A DNA stretch of 28,717 nucleotides from contig DXZO01000018.1 in the NCBI GenBank assembly GCA_019419625.1, forward strand, positions 1 through 28,717, written 5' to 3'. This DNA is from Collinsella sp. (GTDB lineage: Bacteria > Actinomycetota > Coriobacteriia > Coriobacteriales > Coriobacteriaceae). Shown here one piece after another: positions 16,021 through 23,336 of the stretch; the first letter of the stretch is position 1; each line of letters opens with the position of its first letter. Position numbers and translations under genes: made by a program. Under the pieces are notes generated by a model, which made no database searches, was not told where the DNA came from, and saw only the letters and a list, made by a program, of their open reading frames with translations.

Positions 16021-16281
16021 ATGACTGATTCGCGTAACTCGCGTAAGGTCCGTACGGGTGTCGTTACCTCCGTCTCCGGTGCCAAGACCATTGTTGTCAC
16101 CATCACCGAGCGCAAGCGTCACCCCAAGTACGGCAAGATGATGACCAGCTCCAAGAAGCTGCACGCTCACGACGAGGAGTGCACGGCTGGCGTGGGCGAT
16201 ACCGTCCGCGTTATGGAGACCCGTCCTATGTCCAAGATGAAGCGTTGGCGCCTCATCGAGGTCGTCGAGCGCGCTAAATAA
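16021..16281 (+). CDS. rpsQ: 30S ribosomal protein S17
   Basis: Small-subunit OB-fold protein that binds 16S rRNA helix 11. It has 86 residues with RKVRTGVVTSVSGAKTIVV, then RHPKYGKMMTSSKKLHAHDEE and GDTVRVMETRPMSKMKRWRL. AAGGAGAGAAC precedes the ATG. In E. coli this is the last S10 gene; here a 118-nt spacer separates it from rplN. Confidence 0.97.
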   Translation: MTDSRNSRKVRTGVVTSVSGAKTIVVTITERKRHPKYGKMMTSSKKLHAHDEECTAGVGDTVRVMETRPMSKMKRWRLIEVVERAK

Positions 16282-16310
16282 GCAGTCGCTCTTACGACTT
16301 GTACGTTTCC

Positions 16311-16372
16311 GAAGATGTGCGTATGCCTGGCTTGCATACCACGGGCCGTATAAAGGCTGCGCACCTCTCTTC
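16311..16372 (+). promoter_or_regulatory. Possible structured leader before rplN
   Basis: GAAGA (16311-16315) and GTGCG (16317-16321) can pair with TCTTC (16368-16372) and CGCAC (16360-16364). Inside are the hairpin GTATGC/GCATAC (16321-16326/16334-16339, sharing one base with the outer stem) and GGCC/GGCT (16344-16347/16355-16358) with loop GTATAAA. The result would be a three-way junction just upstream of the spc-type genes rplN-rplX. No known family is recognised. Confidence 0.4.
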
Positions 16373-16399
16373 GGTTCTTAGTTCGGAGGAACATCTACC

Positions 16400-16768
16400 A
16401 TGATTCAGATGCAAACCATGCTGAACGTCGCCGACAACTCCGGCGCTCGCAAGATTCGCTGCATCAAGGTGCTTGGCGGTTCCAAGCGTCGTTATGCAGG
16501 CATCGGCGATGTGTTCATCGGTGCTGTCCAGGAGGCTACCCCTGGCGCCAACGTCAAGAAGAAGGACGTTGTCCGTTGCGTCGTCGTTCGCACCGTTAAG
16601 GAGATCCGCCGCAAGGATGGCTCCTACATTCGCTTTGATGAGAACGCCTGCGTTGTCATCAACAACGATGGTTCGCCCGTCGGCACCCGTATCTTCGGGC
16701 CCGTCGCTCGCGAGCTTCGTGACAAGAAGTACATGAAGATCGTCTCGCTCGCTCCCGAGACCCTGTAG
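16400..16768 (+). CDS. rplN: 50S ribosomal protein L14
   Basis: Large-subunit protein at the subunit interface. It has 122 residues, beginning MIQMQTMLNVADNSGARKI, with RCIKVLGGS, the conserved RKDGSYIRFDENACVVIN stretch and GTRIFGPVARELRDKKYMKI at the C terminus. GGAGGAACATCTACC precedes the ATG. In E. coli it opens the spc operon. Confidence 0.97.
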   Translation: MIQMQTMLNVADNSGARKIRCIKVLGGSKRRYAGIGDVFIGAVQEATPGANVKKKDVVRCVVVRTVKEIRRKDGSYIRFDENACVVINNDGSPVGTRIFGPVARELRDKKYMKIVSLAPETL

Positions 16769-16781
16769 TTAGGGGAGATAT

Positions 16782-17087
16782 ATGTATATCAAGAAGGGCG
16801 ATAAGGTCCAGGTTCTCTCTGGTAAGGATCGCGGCAAGCAGGGCGTTGTCCTGCGTGCTCTCCCCGCCGAGAACAAGGTCGTTGTCGAGGGCGTTTCGGT
16901 CGTCAAGAAGGCCGTCAAGCCCAACGCTGCCAACCAGCAGGGCGGTATCGTTTCGCAGGAGGCTCCCATCGACGCCTCCAACGTCAATCTCGTCTGCCCC
17001 GAGTGCGGTAAGGTTACCCGCGTCGGTCACGAGAAGGATGGCAAGAACAAGCTGCGCGTCTGCAAGAAGTGCGGCCACAAGTTCTAA
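16782..17087 (+). CDS. rplX: 50S ribosomal protein L24 (zinc-ribbon form)
   Basis: Assembly-initiating large-subunit protein. It has 101 residues with a KOW motif at the N terminus (KKGDKVQVLSGKDRGKQGVV) and a C-terminal Cys4 set, CPECGKVTRVG and CKKCGHKF, that may bind zinc. AGGGGAGAT precedes the ATG. In most bacteria rplE follows directly; here the operon ends with a terminator 27 nt downstream. Confidence 0.96.
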   Translation: MYIKKGDKVQVLSGKDRGKQGVVLRALPAENKVVVEGVSVVKKAVKPNAANQQGGIVSQEAPIDASNVNLVCPECGKVTRVGHEKDGKNKLRVCKKCGHKF

Positions 17088-17113
17088 GCTGCCCGCAACA
17101 TCAAGTTGCTAGC

Positions 17114-17147
17114 AAAGGCCCGGATGCTCCACGGCACCCGGGCCTTT
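17114..17147 (+). terminator. Rho-independent terminator of the ribosomal operon
   Basis: AAAGGCCCGG (17114-17123) pairs perfectly with CCGGGCCTTT (17138-17147). It lies 27 nt after rplX. Confidence 0.85.
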
Positions 17148-17236
17148 ATCTATCCCTACTCATTGCACTCATTGAGGACAGACTTAAATGAGTGCCCTAA
17201 ATGGTCAAGCATAGATGAGCGGGTGTGCTGTACAAA

Positions 17237-17374
17237 TTGCTTGTGTGCGCGTTTATGCGCGTTAGATTGCGTCTAATTGTGCACTCATGCGTATATATGC
17301 GCCGTTTACGGGACAATAATGACCGTTTAACAGTGAGATACGCAAAAACGCGCATAGACGCGCGTGTTTGTGCG
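17237..17374. promoter_or_regulatory. Repeat-dense control region before the Gfo/Idh gene
   Basis: The spacer 17148-17424 has no supported gene and is more AT-rich than its surroundings. From 17237 to 17306 seven consecutive 10-bp units follow the pattern NNGCGTNNNN (for example GCGCGTTTAT, GCGCGTTAGA, TTGCGTCTAA, ATGCGTATAT). The perfect dyad TTAGA-TTGCG-TCTAA lies at 17262-17276. From 17340 the complementary core ACGC recurs, with ACGCGC-ATAGAC-GCGCGT as a dyad at 17348-17365 and flanks CGCAAAA and TTTGTGCG. These are plausible operator sites, possibly for the downstream DeoR protein. No convincing -35/-10 pair was found. Confidence 0.45.
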
Positions 17375-17424
17375 AATATAGAGCTGTCAGAAAGCAAGGC
17401 GTTCTATGACACAGGAGGCACATA

Positions 17425-18504
17425 ATGGCAGATTTCAAGCAGTCTCCGCTCGACGCGGCGGCAGCCGCCAAAGCAGCGTTCGCTTCGGTCCAGGACAAGC
17501 CATTCCCCGATGATATCTTTACGGCTCCCGAGCTTCGTTGGGCTGTGATCGGGTGCGGCGTTATCGCCAACCAGATGGCCCAGTCTCTCGCTCTTGCCGG
17601 CCGCAAGCTTGCGGGCGTCGCCAACCGTACGCTGTCCAAGGCTCAGGCTTTTGCTGAGCAGTATGGCATCGAGAAGGTCTATGAATCGGTTGAGGACCTC
17701 TACGCCGATCCGGGCATCGACGCCGTCTATATCACCACGCCGCACAACACGCATATCACCTATCTGCGTGACGCGCTGGCCGCCGGCAAGCACGTGCTCT
17801 GCGAGAAAGCCATTACCCTCAATTCCGCTGAGCTCGACGAGGCGCGTGCCATCGCCGACGAGCACAACGTCGTCCTCATGGACGCCACCACGGTGCTTCA
17901 TATGCCCTTGTATCAAGAGCTGCGCCGTCGCATGGATGCCGGTGAGTTCGGCCGCATGAACCTCGCCCAGCTCAACTTTGGTAGCTACAAGGAGTACGGC
18001 GATCTGACCAATCGCTTCTACAACCGCAACCTTGCTGGCGGTGCCATGCTCGACATTGGCGTGTATGCCCTGTCCGTCATGCGTCTCTTTATGGCAAGCC
18101 AGCCCGCCGAGGTCGTGTCTCTAGGCAACACCTGTGAGACCGGTGTTGACGTTGCGGGCGGCATCGTCTGCCGTAATGCCGAGCAGCAGCTGGGTGTTGT
18201 GAGCCTCACGCTCCACTCCAAGCAACCCAAGCGCTCGATTATTAGCTTCGATAAGTGCTATATCGAGGTCAACGAGTATCCGCGCGCCGATCACGCGACC
18301 ATCGTGTGGACTGCGGACGGCCACCGCGAGGAGGTCCACGCCGGCACCGAGGCTTACGCCCTTTGCTATGAGATGGCCGATCTTGAGAAGGCCGTTGCCG
18401 GCGACGACTCTAAGCGTGAGCTGCTGGATTATGCTTCTGATGTTATGGAGCTGATGACCAAGCTACGCGCCGACTGGGGAGTCGTGTACCCCGAGGAGGA
18501 GTAA
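17425..18504 (+). CDS. Gfo/Idh/MocA family NAD(P)-dependent oxidoreductase
   Basis: Oxidoreductase of the glucose-fructose oxidoreductase/inositol dehydrogenase family, which typically oxidises or reduces a sugar, polyol or dihydrodiol. The 359-residue protein has a 37-residue N-terminal lead, the Rossmann motif GCGVIA at 43-48, ITTPHNTH at 103-110, and CEKAITLN where the family usually has EKP (Glu127-Lys128 kept, Pro replaced by Ala). GGAMLDIGVYAL belongs to the substrate-binding half. AGGAGGCACATA precedes the ATG. Three bases separate it from a DeoR repressor, suggesting a small sugar or polyol regulon. The substrate is not predictable. Confidence 0.88.
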   Translation: MADFKQSPLDAAAAAKAAFASVQDKPFPDDIFTAPELRWAVIGCGVIANQMAQSLALAGRKLAGVANRTLSKAQAFAEQYGIEKVYESVEDLYADPGIDAVYITTPHNTHITYLRDALAAGKHVLCEKAITLNSAELDEARAIADEHNVVLMDATTVLHMPLYQELRRRMDAGEFGRMNLAQLNFGSYKEYGDLTNRFYNRNLAGGAMLDIGVYALSVMRLFMASQPAEVVSLGNTCETGVDVAGGIVCRNAEQQLGVVSLTLHSKQPKRSIISFDKCYIEVNEYPRADHATIVWTADGHREEVHAGTEAYALCYEMADLEKAVAGDDSKRELLDYASDVMELMTKLRADWGVVYPEEE

Positions 18505-18507
18505 GCG

Positions 18508-19254
18508 ATGCTAGCGGAAGATAGGCTCAACGCGATCGTGTCGATGGTTCAGCAGACCGGCTCGGTTACCGTGCCGGAGCTTGCCGAAGCCCTGGGCGTG
18601 ACGGCGTCTACCATTCGGCGCGATCTGCAGACGCTCGACCGAGCGCATCGCATCGCCAAGGTCCACGGTGGGGCGACGAGTCTTGAGCGCGCGCACGTGA
18701 CGCGCGACCTAACGCTTAATGAGCGCAGCGACCTCCATAACGATGACAAGGAGCGTATCTGCGCCCGTGCGGCGGCGCTTGTGGAGCCTGAGGGCTTTGT
18801 ATACATCGACTCGGGCTCGACGACGCTCAGGCTCATCGAGCATCTTCCCCACCTTGAAGATGTCACCTATGTGACTGATTCCGTGCTCCATGCTCAGCAT
18901 CTCGCTTTGCGCGGCATGCGTACCGTGGTGCTGGGCGGCGAGCTCAAACCCGAGACCGAGGCGCTCGTTGGCCCCGATGCCTTGGCAACCTTAGACCGTT
19001 ACAACTTCAACTGCGGCTTTTGGGGCTCTAACGGCATTGCCGCCGAGCAGGGCTTCACGGCGCCCGATATCGAGGAGGCGCAAGTAAAGCGTATCTCGAT
19101 GCGCCATACGGCCAAGCGCTTCGTAATCTCGGACGCCAGTAAATTTGGCATGGTGGCGCCCGTCAAGTTCGCGGACTTCCGCGACGCAACGATTATTACC
19201 GCAGGCGAGGTCCCAGCCAAGTACCGGGCAATGGACAACGTCGTCACGGTCTAA
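18508..19254 (+). CDS. DeoR/GlpR family transcriptional repressor
   Basis: Sugar-phosphate-responsive DNA-binding repressor. The 248-residue protein has the N-terminal helix-turn-helix at about 20-42 (SVTVPELAEALGVTASTIRRDL, then HGGA), as in the DeoR signature, followed by the effector domain with DSGSTTLRLIEHL and the C-terminal SDASKFG stretch. GAGGAGGAG at the end of the previous gene is the ribosome site. It is translationally close to the oxidoreductase and is likely to control that gene through the repeat-rich region at 17237-17374. Confidence 0.92.
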   Translation: MLAEDRLNAIVSMVQQTGSVTVPELAEALGVTASTIRRDLQTLDRAHRIAKVHGGATSLERAHVTRDLTLNERSDLHNDDKERICARAAALVEPEGFVYIDSGSTTLRLIEHLPHLEDVTYVTDSVLHAQHLALRGMRTVVLGGELKPETEALVGPDALATLDRYNFNCGFWGSNGIAAEQGFTAPDIEEAQVKRISMRHTAKRFVISDASKFGMVAPVKFADFRDATIITAGEVPAKYRAMDNVVTV

Positions 19255-19275
19255 CAGCAAGGGACGGGCTAAGGC

Positions 19276-19317
19276 CAAAACCACCGCGAAGGGGCAGGAA
19301 CCTTTGTGGTGGTTTTG
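19276..19317. repeat. Intergenic palindrome (copy C)
   Basis: CAAAACCACC (19276-19285) and GGTGGTTTTG (19308-19317) are perfect arms; inside, AAGG pairs with CCTT around GGCAGGAA. It lies in the gap between convergent genes and belongs to the same palindrome group as copies A, B and D. Confidence 0.6.
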
Positions 19318-19330
19318 ACGTTTGTCCAGA

Positions 19331-19373
19331 TAAAACCTGCCAAAATAAACCTGTCCCTTTTTGGCAGGTTTTA
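19331..19373. terminator. Bidirectional terminator / intergenic palindrome (copy D)
   Basis: Perfect 15-bp arms, TAAAACCTGCCAAAA (19331-19345) and TTTTGGCAGGTTTTA (19359-19373), loop TAAACCTGTCCCT. Each arm carries an A/T run suited to terminating both the DeoR unit (+) and the pseudouridine synthase unit (-). The right arm includes the stop codon of the minus-strand gene. Confidence 0.75.
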
Positions 19374-20030
19374 GGGCTCCCAGGGGCAAGGGGCTTCGAT
19401 GTGGGTGTGCTCGCCGGTTACGGGATGCGTGAAGGATACGCTGTGGGCGTGGAGCATCAGGCCGCAGGGACGCGGCGTTCCGTACAGGTCATCGCCTACC
19501 AGGGGATGGCGCTCGCTGGCCAGATGTACGCGGATCTGGTGCTTGCGGCCGGTGAGCAACTCGACATCGATATACGAGCGCGTGGGCAGGCCACGACGGC
19601 TCTTAAGACGTTTGAGCACCTTCACGCGCGTTTGAGACGGCTTGCCGCTGGCGCCGGCGCGCATCTTGCGGCTGTCGTGACGGTCGCGGGCGATAGGCTT
19701 GTCGATGAGCTTCTCGTTCCAGTCGATCTTGCCCTCGGCGAGCGCCAGATAGTGCTTTTCGAATGCGTGGTCGATGACCATCTGGTCAAAGGCGGGCTGC
19801 GTCTGCTTGTCGAGCGAGAACAGCACCACGCCGGTGGTGTTGCGGTCCAGGCGATTGAGCGGCTGCATGTCGGTCGCGGCAAAGCCGTCGCCCATCGCCA
19901 GCAGCAGGTCGCTGGCGTAGTCGGTAAGTGTGCGCTCGCCGGTGCCGTCACCGTGGACGATCATGCCGGCGGGCTTGTCGATGGCCATGAGCCAGGCGTC
20001 GCAGTAGAGGACTTGAGGTTCTTCGTTCAC
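19371..20030 (-). CDS. RluA family pseudouridine synthase
   Basis: Isomerises uridine to pseudouridine in rRNA or tRNA. The 219-residue protein starts at GTG 20030 with GAAAGG upstream. It has AIDKPAGMIVHGDG at 17-29, NRLDRNTTGVVLF with the catalytic Asp62, and LLTGRKHQIRVHLA followed by HPLVGDDLYG. There is no N-terminal S4 domain, so it belongs to the shorter RluA/TruC-like group; the target site cannot be assigned. It begins 15 nt after the stop of the U32 gene and is evidently co-transcribed with it, so both genes may act on RNA. Confidence 0.9.
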   Translation of the reverse strand: MNEEPQVLYCDAWLMAIDKPAGMIVHGDGTGERTLTDYASDLLLAMGDGFAATDMQPLNRLDRNTTGVVLFSLDKQTQPAFDQMVIDHAFEKHYLALAEGKIDWNEKLIDKPIARDRHDSRKMRAGASGKPSQTRVKVLKRLKSRRGLPTRSYIDVELLTGRKHQIRVHLASERHPLVGDDLYGTPRPCGLMLHAHSVSFTHPVTGEHTHIEAPCPWEP

Positions 20031-20045
20031 GTGTAAGCCTTTCGG

Positions 20046-22538
20046 TTAGCTAATTCCCACAAACATGCAGCCCGAGGTGGCGCCGCGCAGGCGGGCGGCG
20101 GGCTTGCGGCCAGCTTGCGCGGCCTCGACGGCGCGACGGACGCGGGCGACGGCACGGCCAATCTCATCGGCCTCGAGCAGCGTTCCGTCCACCATGAGAC
20201 GACGGACGCCGGCGTCGAGTAGCTGTGGTACCTGCGGCGTAAGGTCGATGGGGTAGGCGTCGTACAGGCGTGAGCGGCCGTGGATGTCGGTGCGCACCGG
20301 CATGACCTTGCCGTCGATATTCTTGAGCGACAGCTTGCGGGCGCGCAGGCGGCAGTTGGCACAATCGTGGATGCAGCCGTTGGCAACCTGTAGAATGCAA
20401 TGCTCGCTTGTCATGACGCGCGGACGGCCAAAGACGGTGATGCCCAGAGCCGCGGGCGCGGCGGCGCCGAGCGAGACAATCTCGTCGAGCGTGATCTCGG
20501 GCGAGAGCCAAAACGCGCCGGCTCCGCGCTCGGCGAGTGCCTCCATGCAGGGCGCGTTGTGCACCGGCAGGCAAGAGCGAATCTCGGCCGTGGCGCCAAC
20601 CTGGGCGGCCAGGGCAAGCTCGGAGATATTGCCGACGGCGACGGTGGCCCCGGCATTGATCCAGGGATCGACGCGCTCGTGGTCGACGGCGCGGCAGACC
20701 TCGTCGAGTACGGGCACGACGCCCTGCTCAAATGCATCGGCAGGGGAGAGTCCGACAGCCTCGAGCGCGTCGGTGGTCATATAGATGCGCGTGGCGCCCT
20801 CGGCGCGAGCTGCCTCGGCGGCTTCGAGCGTGGTGACGGCGGCGCAAATCTGCGGCTCATCGTGGTAATGCTCGGGCATGGCGCGCGTACATTTGTCGAG
20901 CACTGGCAACTCGAGTGTTTTCGCGCGCTCCTCGTACGGCGCCAGAATGGCCTCCTCCAATGCTTTACAGGCGGCGGCGCGCACCTTGTGCACGGCGGAG
21001 AAGCCCATGCCGCAGCCGGCGTCGAGCGAAACGTCAAAGCTCGCTGCCTCAAAGGGCGAGGAGCCCATGCGGCCCACATGCTCAACCAGGTCTGCCGCCT
21101 CGACGGCGCGGGTCTTGGCGGCCTCGACGGTGAAGCCCGCGGCGGCGGCGGTGAGCGTGGGGTTGTCACTGCAGGTGAGTGTGACGGTAAACGGCTCGCC
21201 CAGGCGCGCCACGACGGACACATCAACAGCTCGGCGGCGCAGCACATCGCGCTTGAGCGCGGCGCCGGCGGCGTCGATGGCACGCTGGCTGCGAATCACG
21301 CGGACGCGGCAGCCCTCGGGCATGCTACGGGGCACGCGACACTCGATAACATCGCCGGCAGCGGCATCATCGGCGGCGATGGTGGTCAGGAATTGGTCGA
21401 ACTCATCGTCGTGGCGAAGCTCCAGCAGGTCGCCCTTGCCCACGGGCTCAAACAACTCAATGCGGGCGATGGCGGCGCGGCGACGGCGGTCGTCGGGCTT
21501 GAGGCCGCGCACATCGCGGTTGGCCAGGCGGCTGCCCAGCACCGTGCCCACGATCTGGCCGCGGTTGTTGGAACGTTCATAGCTCATCATCTCGTCGCCC
21601 GAGGTGCCGTCCTGATAGGCGTGCGTAAAGTCACGGTTAAAGCAGCGCTTGAGCTGGCGCTGGCGGGCGGCTTTCTCGTCCTTAGAGGTCGAAACATCGG
21701 CCAGCATATCGTCAATCTGATGACGATACACGTCGACGATGGAATACACGTAATCGGGAGCCTTCATGCGGCCCTCGAGCTTGAGCGATGCGGCGCCGGC
21801 GTCATACAGACGGCGAACAAGCTGCGAAGTGTTGGTGTCGCGCGGGCACAGCGCGCGCTCGCGACCGGCAGGGGAGAGCGAGCGGCCGTTCTCGTCGATC
21901 AGCTCGTAAGGCAGGCGACAGGGTTGAGCGCACATGCCGCGGTTGGCCGAGCGGCCCGCCATGGCAAAGCTCGAAAGCAGACACAGGCCAGAGTAGCAAA
22001 AGCAGATGGCGCCATGGCTAAAGACCTCAAGGTCCACATCGGGCGCGGCATCGTGAATGGCGGCAATCTCGTCGATGGAAAGCTCGCGCGAGAGGGTCAC
22101 GCGGTCGGCGCTCTGCTCGCGGCACCAAAGGGTTCCGCGGTCGTCGTGGATGTTTGCCTGGGTCGAGATATGCGTCTCGATGCTGGGCATCGTGCGCTTG
22201 ACCTCAAAGAACAGGCCCCAGTCCTGGATGATGAAGGCGTCGGCGCCCAGCGTGGAGCAGCGATGGATGAGCTGCAGCGCATCGCTCATCTCGGATTCCT
22301 TGATGACGATGTTGACCGTGACGTAGACGCGCGAGCCGGCCAGATGCGCGGCGCGGCAGGCCTGCTCAAAGGCCTCGTCGGTAAAGTTGGTGGCCTTGCG
22401 GCGGGCGTTGAAGCTGCCCATGCCGCAGTAGATGGCGTCTGCCCCGGCGGCGAGCGCGGCGGCAAAGGGCTCCGGGCCTCCGGCGGGCGCCAAAAGCTCG
22501 GGTCTGCGGTTGGTGGTTCGACTGGCGGTTGCGGTCAT
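20046..22538 (-). CDS. U32 family protein, duplicated/extended form (RlhA-like)
   Basis: Member of the U32 'peptidase' family, several members of which are now known to be RNA hydroxylases (for example RlhA, which hydroxylates C2501 of 23S rRNA). The 830-residue protein has an N-terminal TIM-barrel start ELLAPAGG at 14-21 and IYCGMGSFNAR. It has the complete U32 signature at 171-189 (EVFSHGAICFCYSGLCLLS) and Cys203 and Cys207. A central domain follows, then a second barrel-like half with CILQVANGCIHDCANC at about 713-728. It is longer than the 667-residue E. coli RlhA. The Cys sets fit an iron-sulfur cluster. GAAAGGCAGGAT precedes the ATG. Pairing with a pseudouridine synthase supports an rRNA role over proteolysis. 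Confidence 0.88.
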   Translation of the reverse strand: MTATASRTTNRRPELLAPAGGPEPFAAALAAGADAIYCGMGSFNARRKATNFTDEAFEQACRAAHLAGSRVYVTVNIVIKESEMSDALQLIHRCSTLGADAFIIQDWGLFFEVKRTMPSIETHISTQANIHDDRGTLWCREQSADRVTLSRELSIDEIAAIHDAAPDVDLEVFSHGAICFCYSGLCLLSSFAMAGRSANRGMCAQPCRLPYELIDENGRSLSPAGRERALCPRDTNTSQLVRRLYDAGAASLKLEGRMKAPDYVYSIVDVYRHQIDDMLADVSTSKDEKAARQRQLKRCFNRDFTHAYQDGTSGDEMMSYERSNNRGQIVGTVLGSRLANRDVRGLKPDDRRRRAAIARIELFEPVGKGDLLELRHDDEFDQFLTTIAADDAAAGDVIECRVPRSMPEGCRVRVIRSQRAIDAAGAALKRDVLRRRAVDVSVVARLGEPFTVTLTCSDNPTLTAAAAGFTVEAAKTRAVEAADLVEHVGRMGSSPFEAASFDVSLDAGCGMGFSAVHKVRAAACKALEEAILAPYEERAKTLELPVLDKCTRAMPEHYHDEPQICAAVTTLEAAEAARAEGATRIYMTTDALEAVGLSPADAFEQGVVPVLDEVCRAVDHERVDPWINAGATVAVGNISELALAAQVGATAEIRSCLPVHNAPCMEALAERGAGAFWLSPEITLDEIVSLGAAAPAALGITVFGRPRVMTSEHCILQVANGCIHDCANCRLRARKLSLKNIDGKVMPVRTDIHGRSRLYDAYPIDLTPQVPQLLDAGVRRLMVDGTLLEADEIGRAVARVRRAVEAAQAGRKPAARLRGATSGCMFVGIS

Positions 22539-22561
22539 ATCCTGCCTTTCAAAATGCTCAG

Positions 22562-22576
22562 ATACTCAAAAGTATA
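22562..22576 (-). promoter_or_regulatory. Possible promoter/operator of the U32-RluA unit
   Basis: On the minus strand TATACT at 22576-22571 is a good -10. It overlaps the small dyad ATACT-CAAA-AGTAT. No clear -35 is visible. Confidence 0.35.
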
Positions 22577-22720
22577 GTGGTGCCGTCGCGGCAGGCGATG
22601 CCCGTGCTCTAAGCGGGATAAAGTCTTCAGCAGCTTGGACTGGCTGCTTCACATGAGAACCGTTCAGCGGTCCGGGGAAACCGTTGGACGATAAAATATT
22701 CTCGCAACGTGATAATAATC

Positions 22721-22749
22721 TTGCATCGCGCGGAAACCTTGAGTACTAT
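22721..22749 (+). promoter_or_regulatory. ridA: Promoter of ridA
   Basis: TTGCAT (22721-22726) and TACTAT (22744-22749) are separated by 17 bases. The transcript would start about 80 nt before the ridA ATG. Confidence 0.5.
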
Positions 22750-22836
22750 CCCAATCAAGCGCGGTGTTCAGACCGAACTGTGCCTCCCGGTGTGAACGCC
22801 GCGCTCCCGTTCCCTTTTACTTGTAAGGAGAAAAAC

Positions 22837-23214
22837 ATGAGCAAGACCGTCGTGTCTTCCGATAACGCACCCGCAGCCATCGGCCCGTATTCCCCCGGTA
22901 TCCAGACTGGCAACATGGTGTTCCTGTCCGGCCAGCTGGGCATCGACCCCGCAACTGGTAAGATGCCCGAGGGCGTCGAGGCCCAGGCCAAGCAGTCCCT
23001 TGCTAACGTCGAGGCCCTGCTGACCGCTGCCGGCGCCACGTTTGCCGATGTCGTCAAGACCACGGTCTACCTGGCCGACATCGCCGACTTTGCCGCCGTG
23101 AACGAGATTTACGCCTCCAAGTTCGAGGCTCCGTTCCCCGCGCGCAGCGCTTTCCAGGTTGCCGCCCTTCCGGCTGGCGGTCTGGTCGAGATCGAGGTTG
23201 TCGCCGCTCTCTAA
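22837..23214 (+). CDS. ridA: RidA family enamine/imine deaminase
   Basis: Hydrolyses reactive enamines and imines such as 2-aminoacrylate released by PLP enzymes, and so protects them. The 125-residue protein has the family pattern: GPYSPG at 16-21, FLSGQLGIDP, VVKTTVYLAD, and the ligand-binding Arg103 in PARSAFQV with a Glu in VEIEVVA at the C terminus. The ATG at 22837 follows AAGGAG at the usual distance; the frame is open to the left but shows no similarity there. It stands alone between its own promoter and terminator, next to the purine-use locus. In that pathway 2,3-diaminopropionate is cleaved by a PLP lyase to aminoacrylate, so a link is plausible but not shown. Confidence 0.94.
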   Translation: MSKTVVSSDNAPAAIGPYSPGIQTGNMVFLSGQLGIDPATGKMPEGVEAQAKQSLANVEALLTAAGATFADVVKTTVYLADIADFAAVNEIYASKFEAPFPARSAFQVAALPAGGLVEIEVVAAL

Positions 23215-23244
23215 GGTGTTGGTAACAACTAAACATGACATGCA

Positions 23245-23282
23245 AAAAGACCCTGCAGCGCGTGCGAGCTGCAGGGTCTTTT
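23245..23282 (+). terminator. Rho-independent terminator of ridA
   Basis: Perfect 15-bp arms AAAAGACCCTGCAGC (23245-23259) and GCTGCAGGGTCTTTT (23268-23282), loop GCGTGCGA. Confidence 0.9.
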
Positions 23283-23294
23283 GTCAAGCGATGC

Positions 23295-23333
23295 GACAAA
23301 AATGATCCGTTTCCCTTCGTCCCCAAGGGATCA
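23295..23333 (-). terminator. Probable terminator of the minus-strand regulator gene
   Basis: On the minus strand TGATCC (23333-23328) pairs with GGATCA (23308-23303), followed by TTTTTGTC. It begins a few bases after the stop codon. Its GACAAAA also forms a dyad with TTTTGTC at 23279-23285 (palindrome copy E). Confidence 0.6.
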
Positions 23334-23336
23334 CGT

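Noticed and set aside
17225..17425. Short + strand open frame in the gap before the Gfo/Idh gene
   Set aside because: It coincides with the decamer repeats and has no ribosome site; the amino-acid sequence is repeat-derived.
19371..20030. NRLD instead of HRLD in the pseudouridine synthase as a defect
   Set aside because: The catalytic Asp62 is present and Asn at this place occurs in many short RluA-type enzymes.
20400..22577. Long + strand open frame opposite the U32 gene
   Set aside because: The minus strand encodes the full U32 signature and has a good ribosome site; the + frame is low-complexity Gly/Ala/Arg/His and antisense throughout.
22577..22720. tRNA, SRP RNA or T-box in the spacer before ridA
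   Set aside because: No cloverleaf with T-arm consensus, no SRP GGUCCGGAAGGAAGC core and no T-box TGGNACCGCG sequence could be found.
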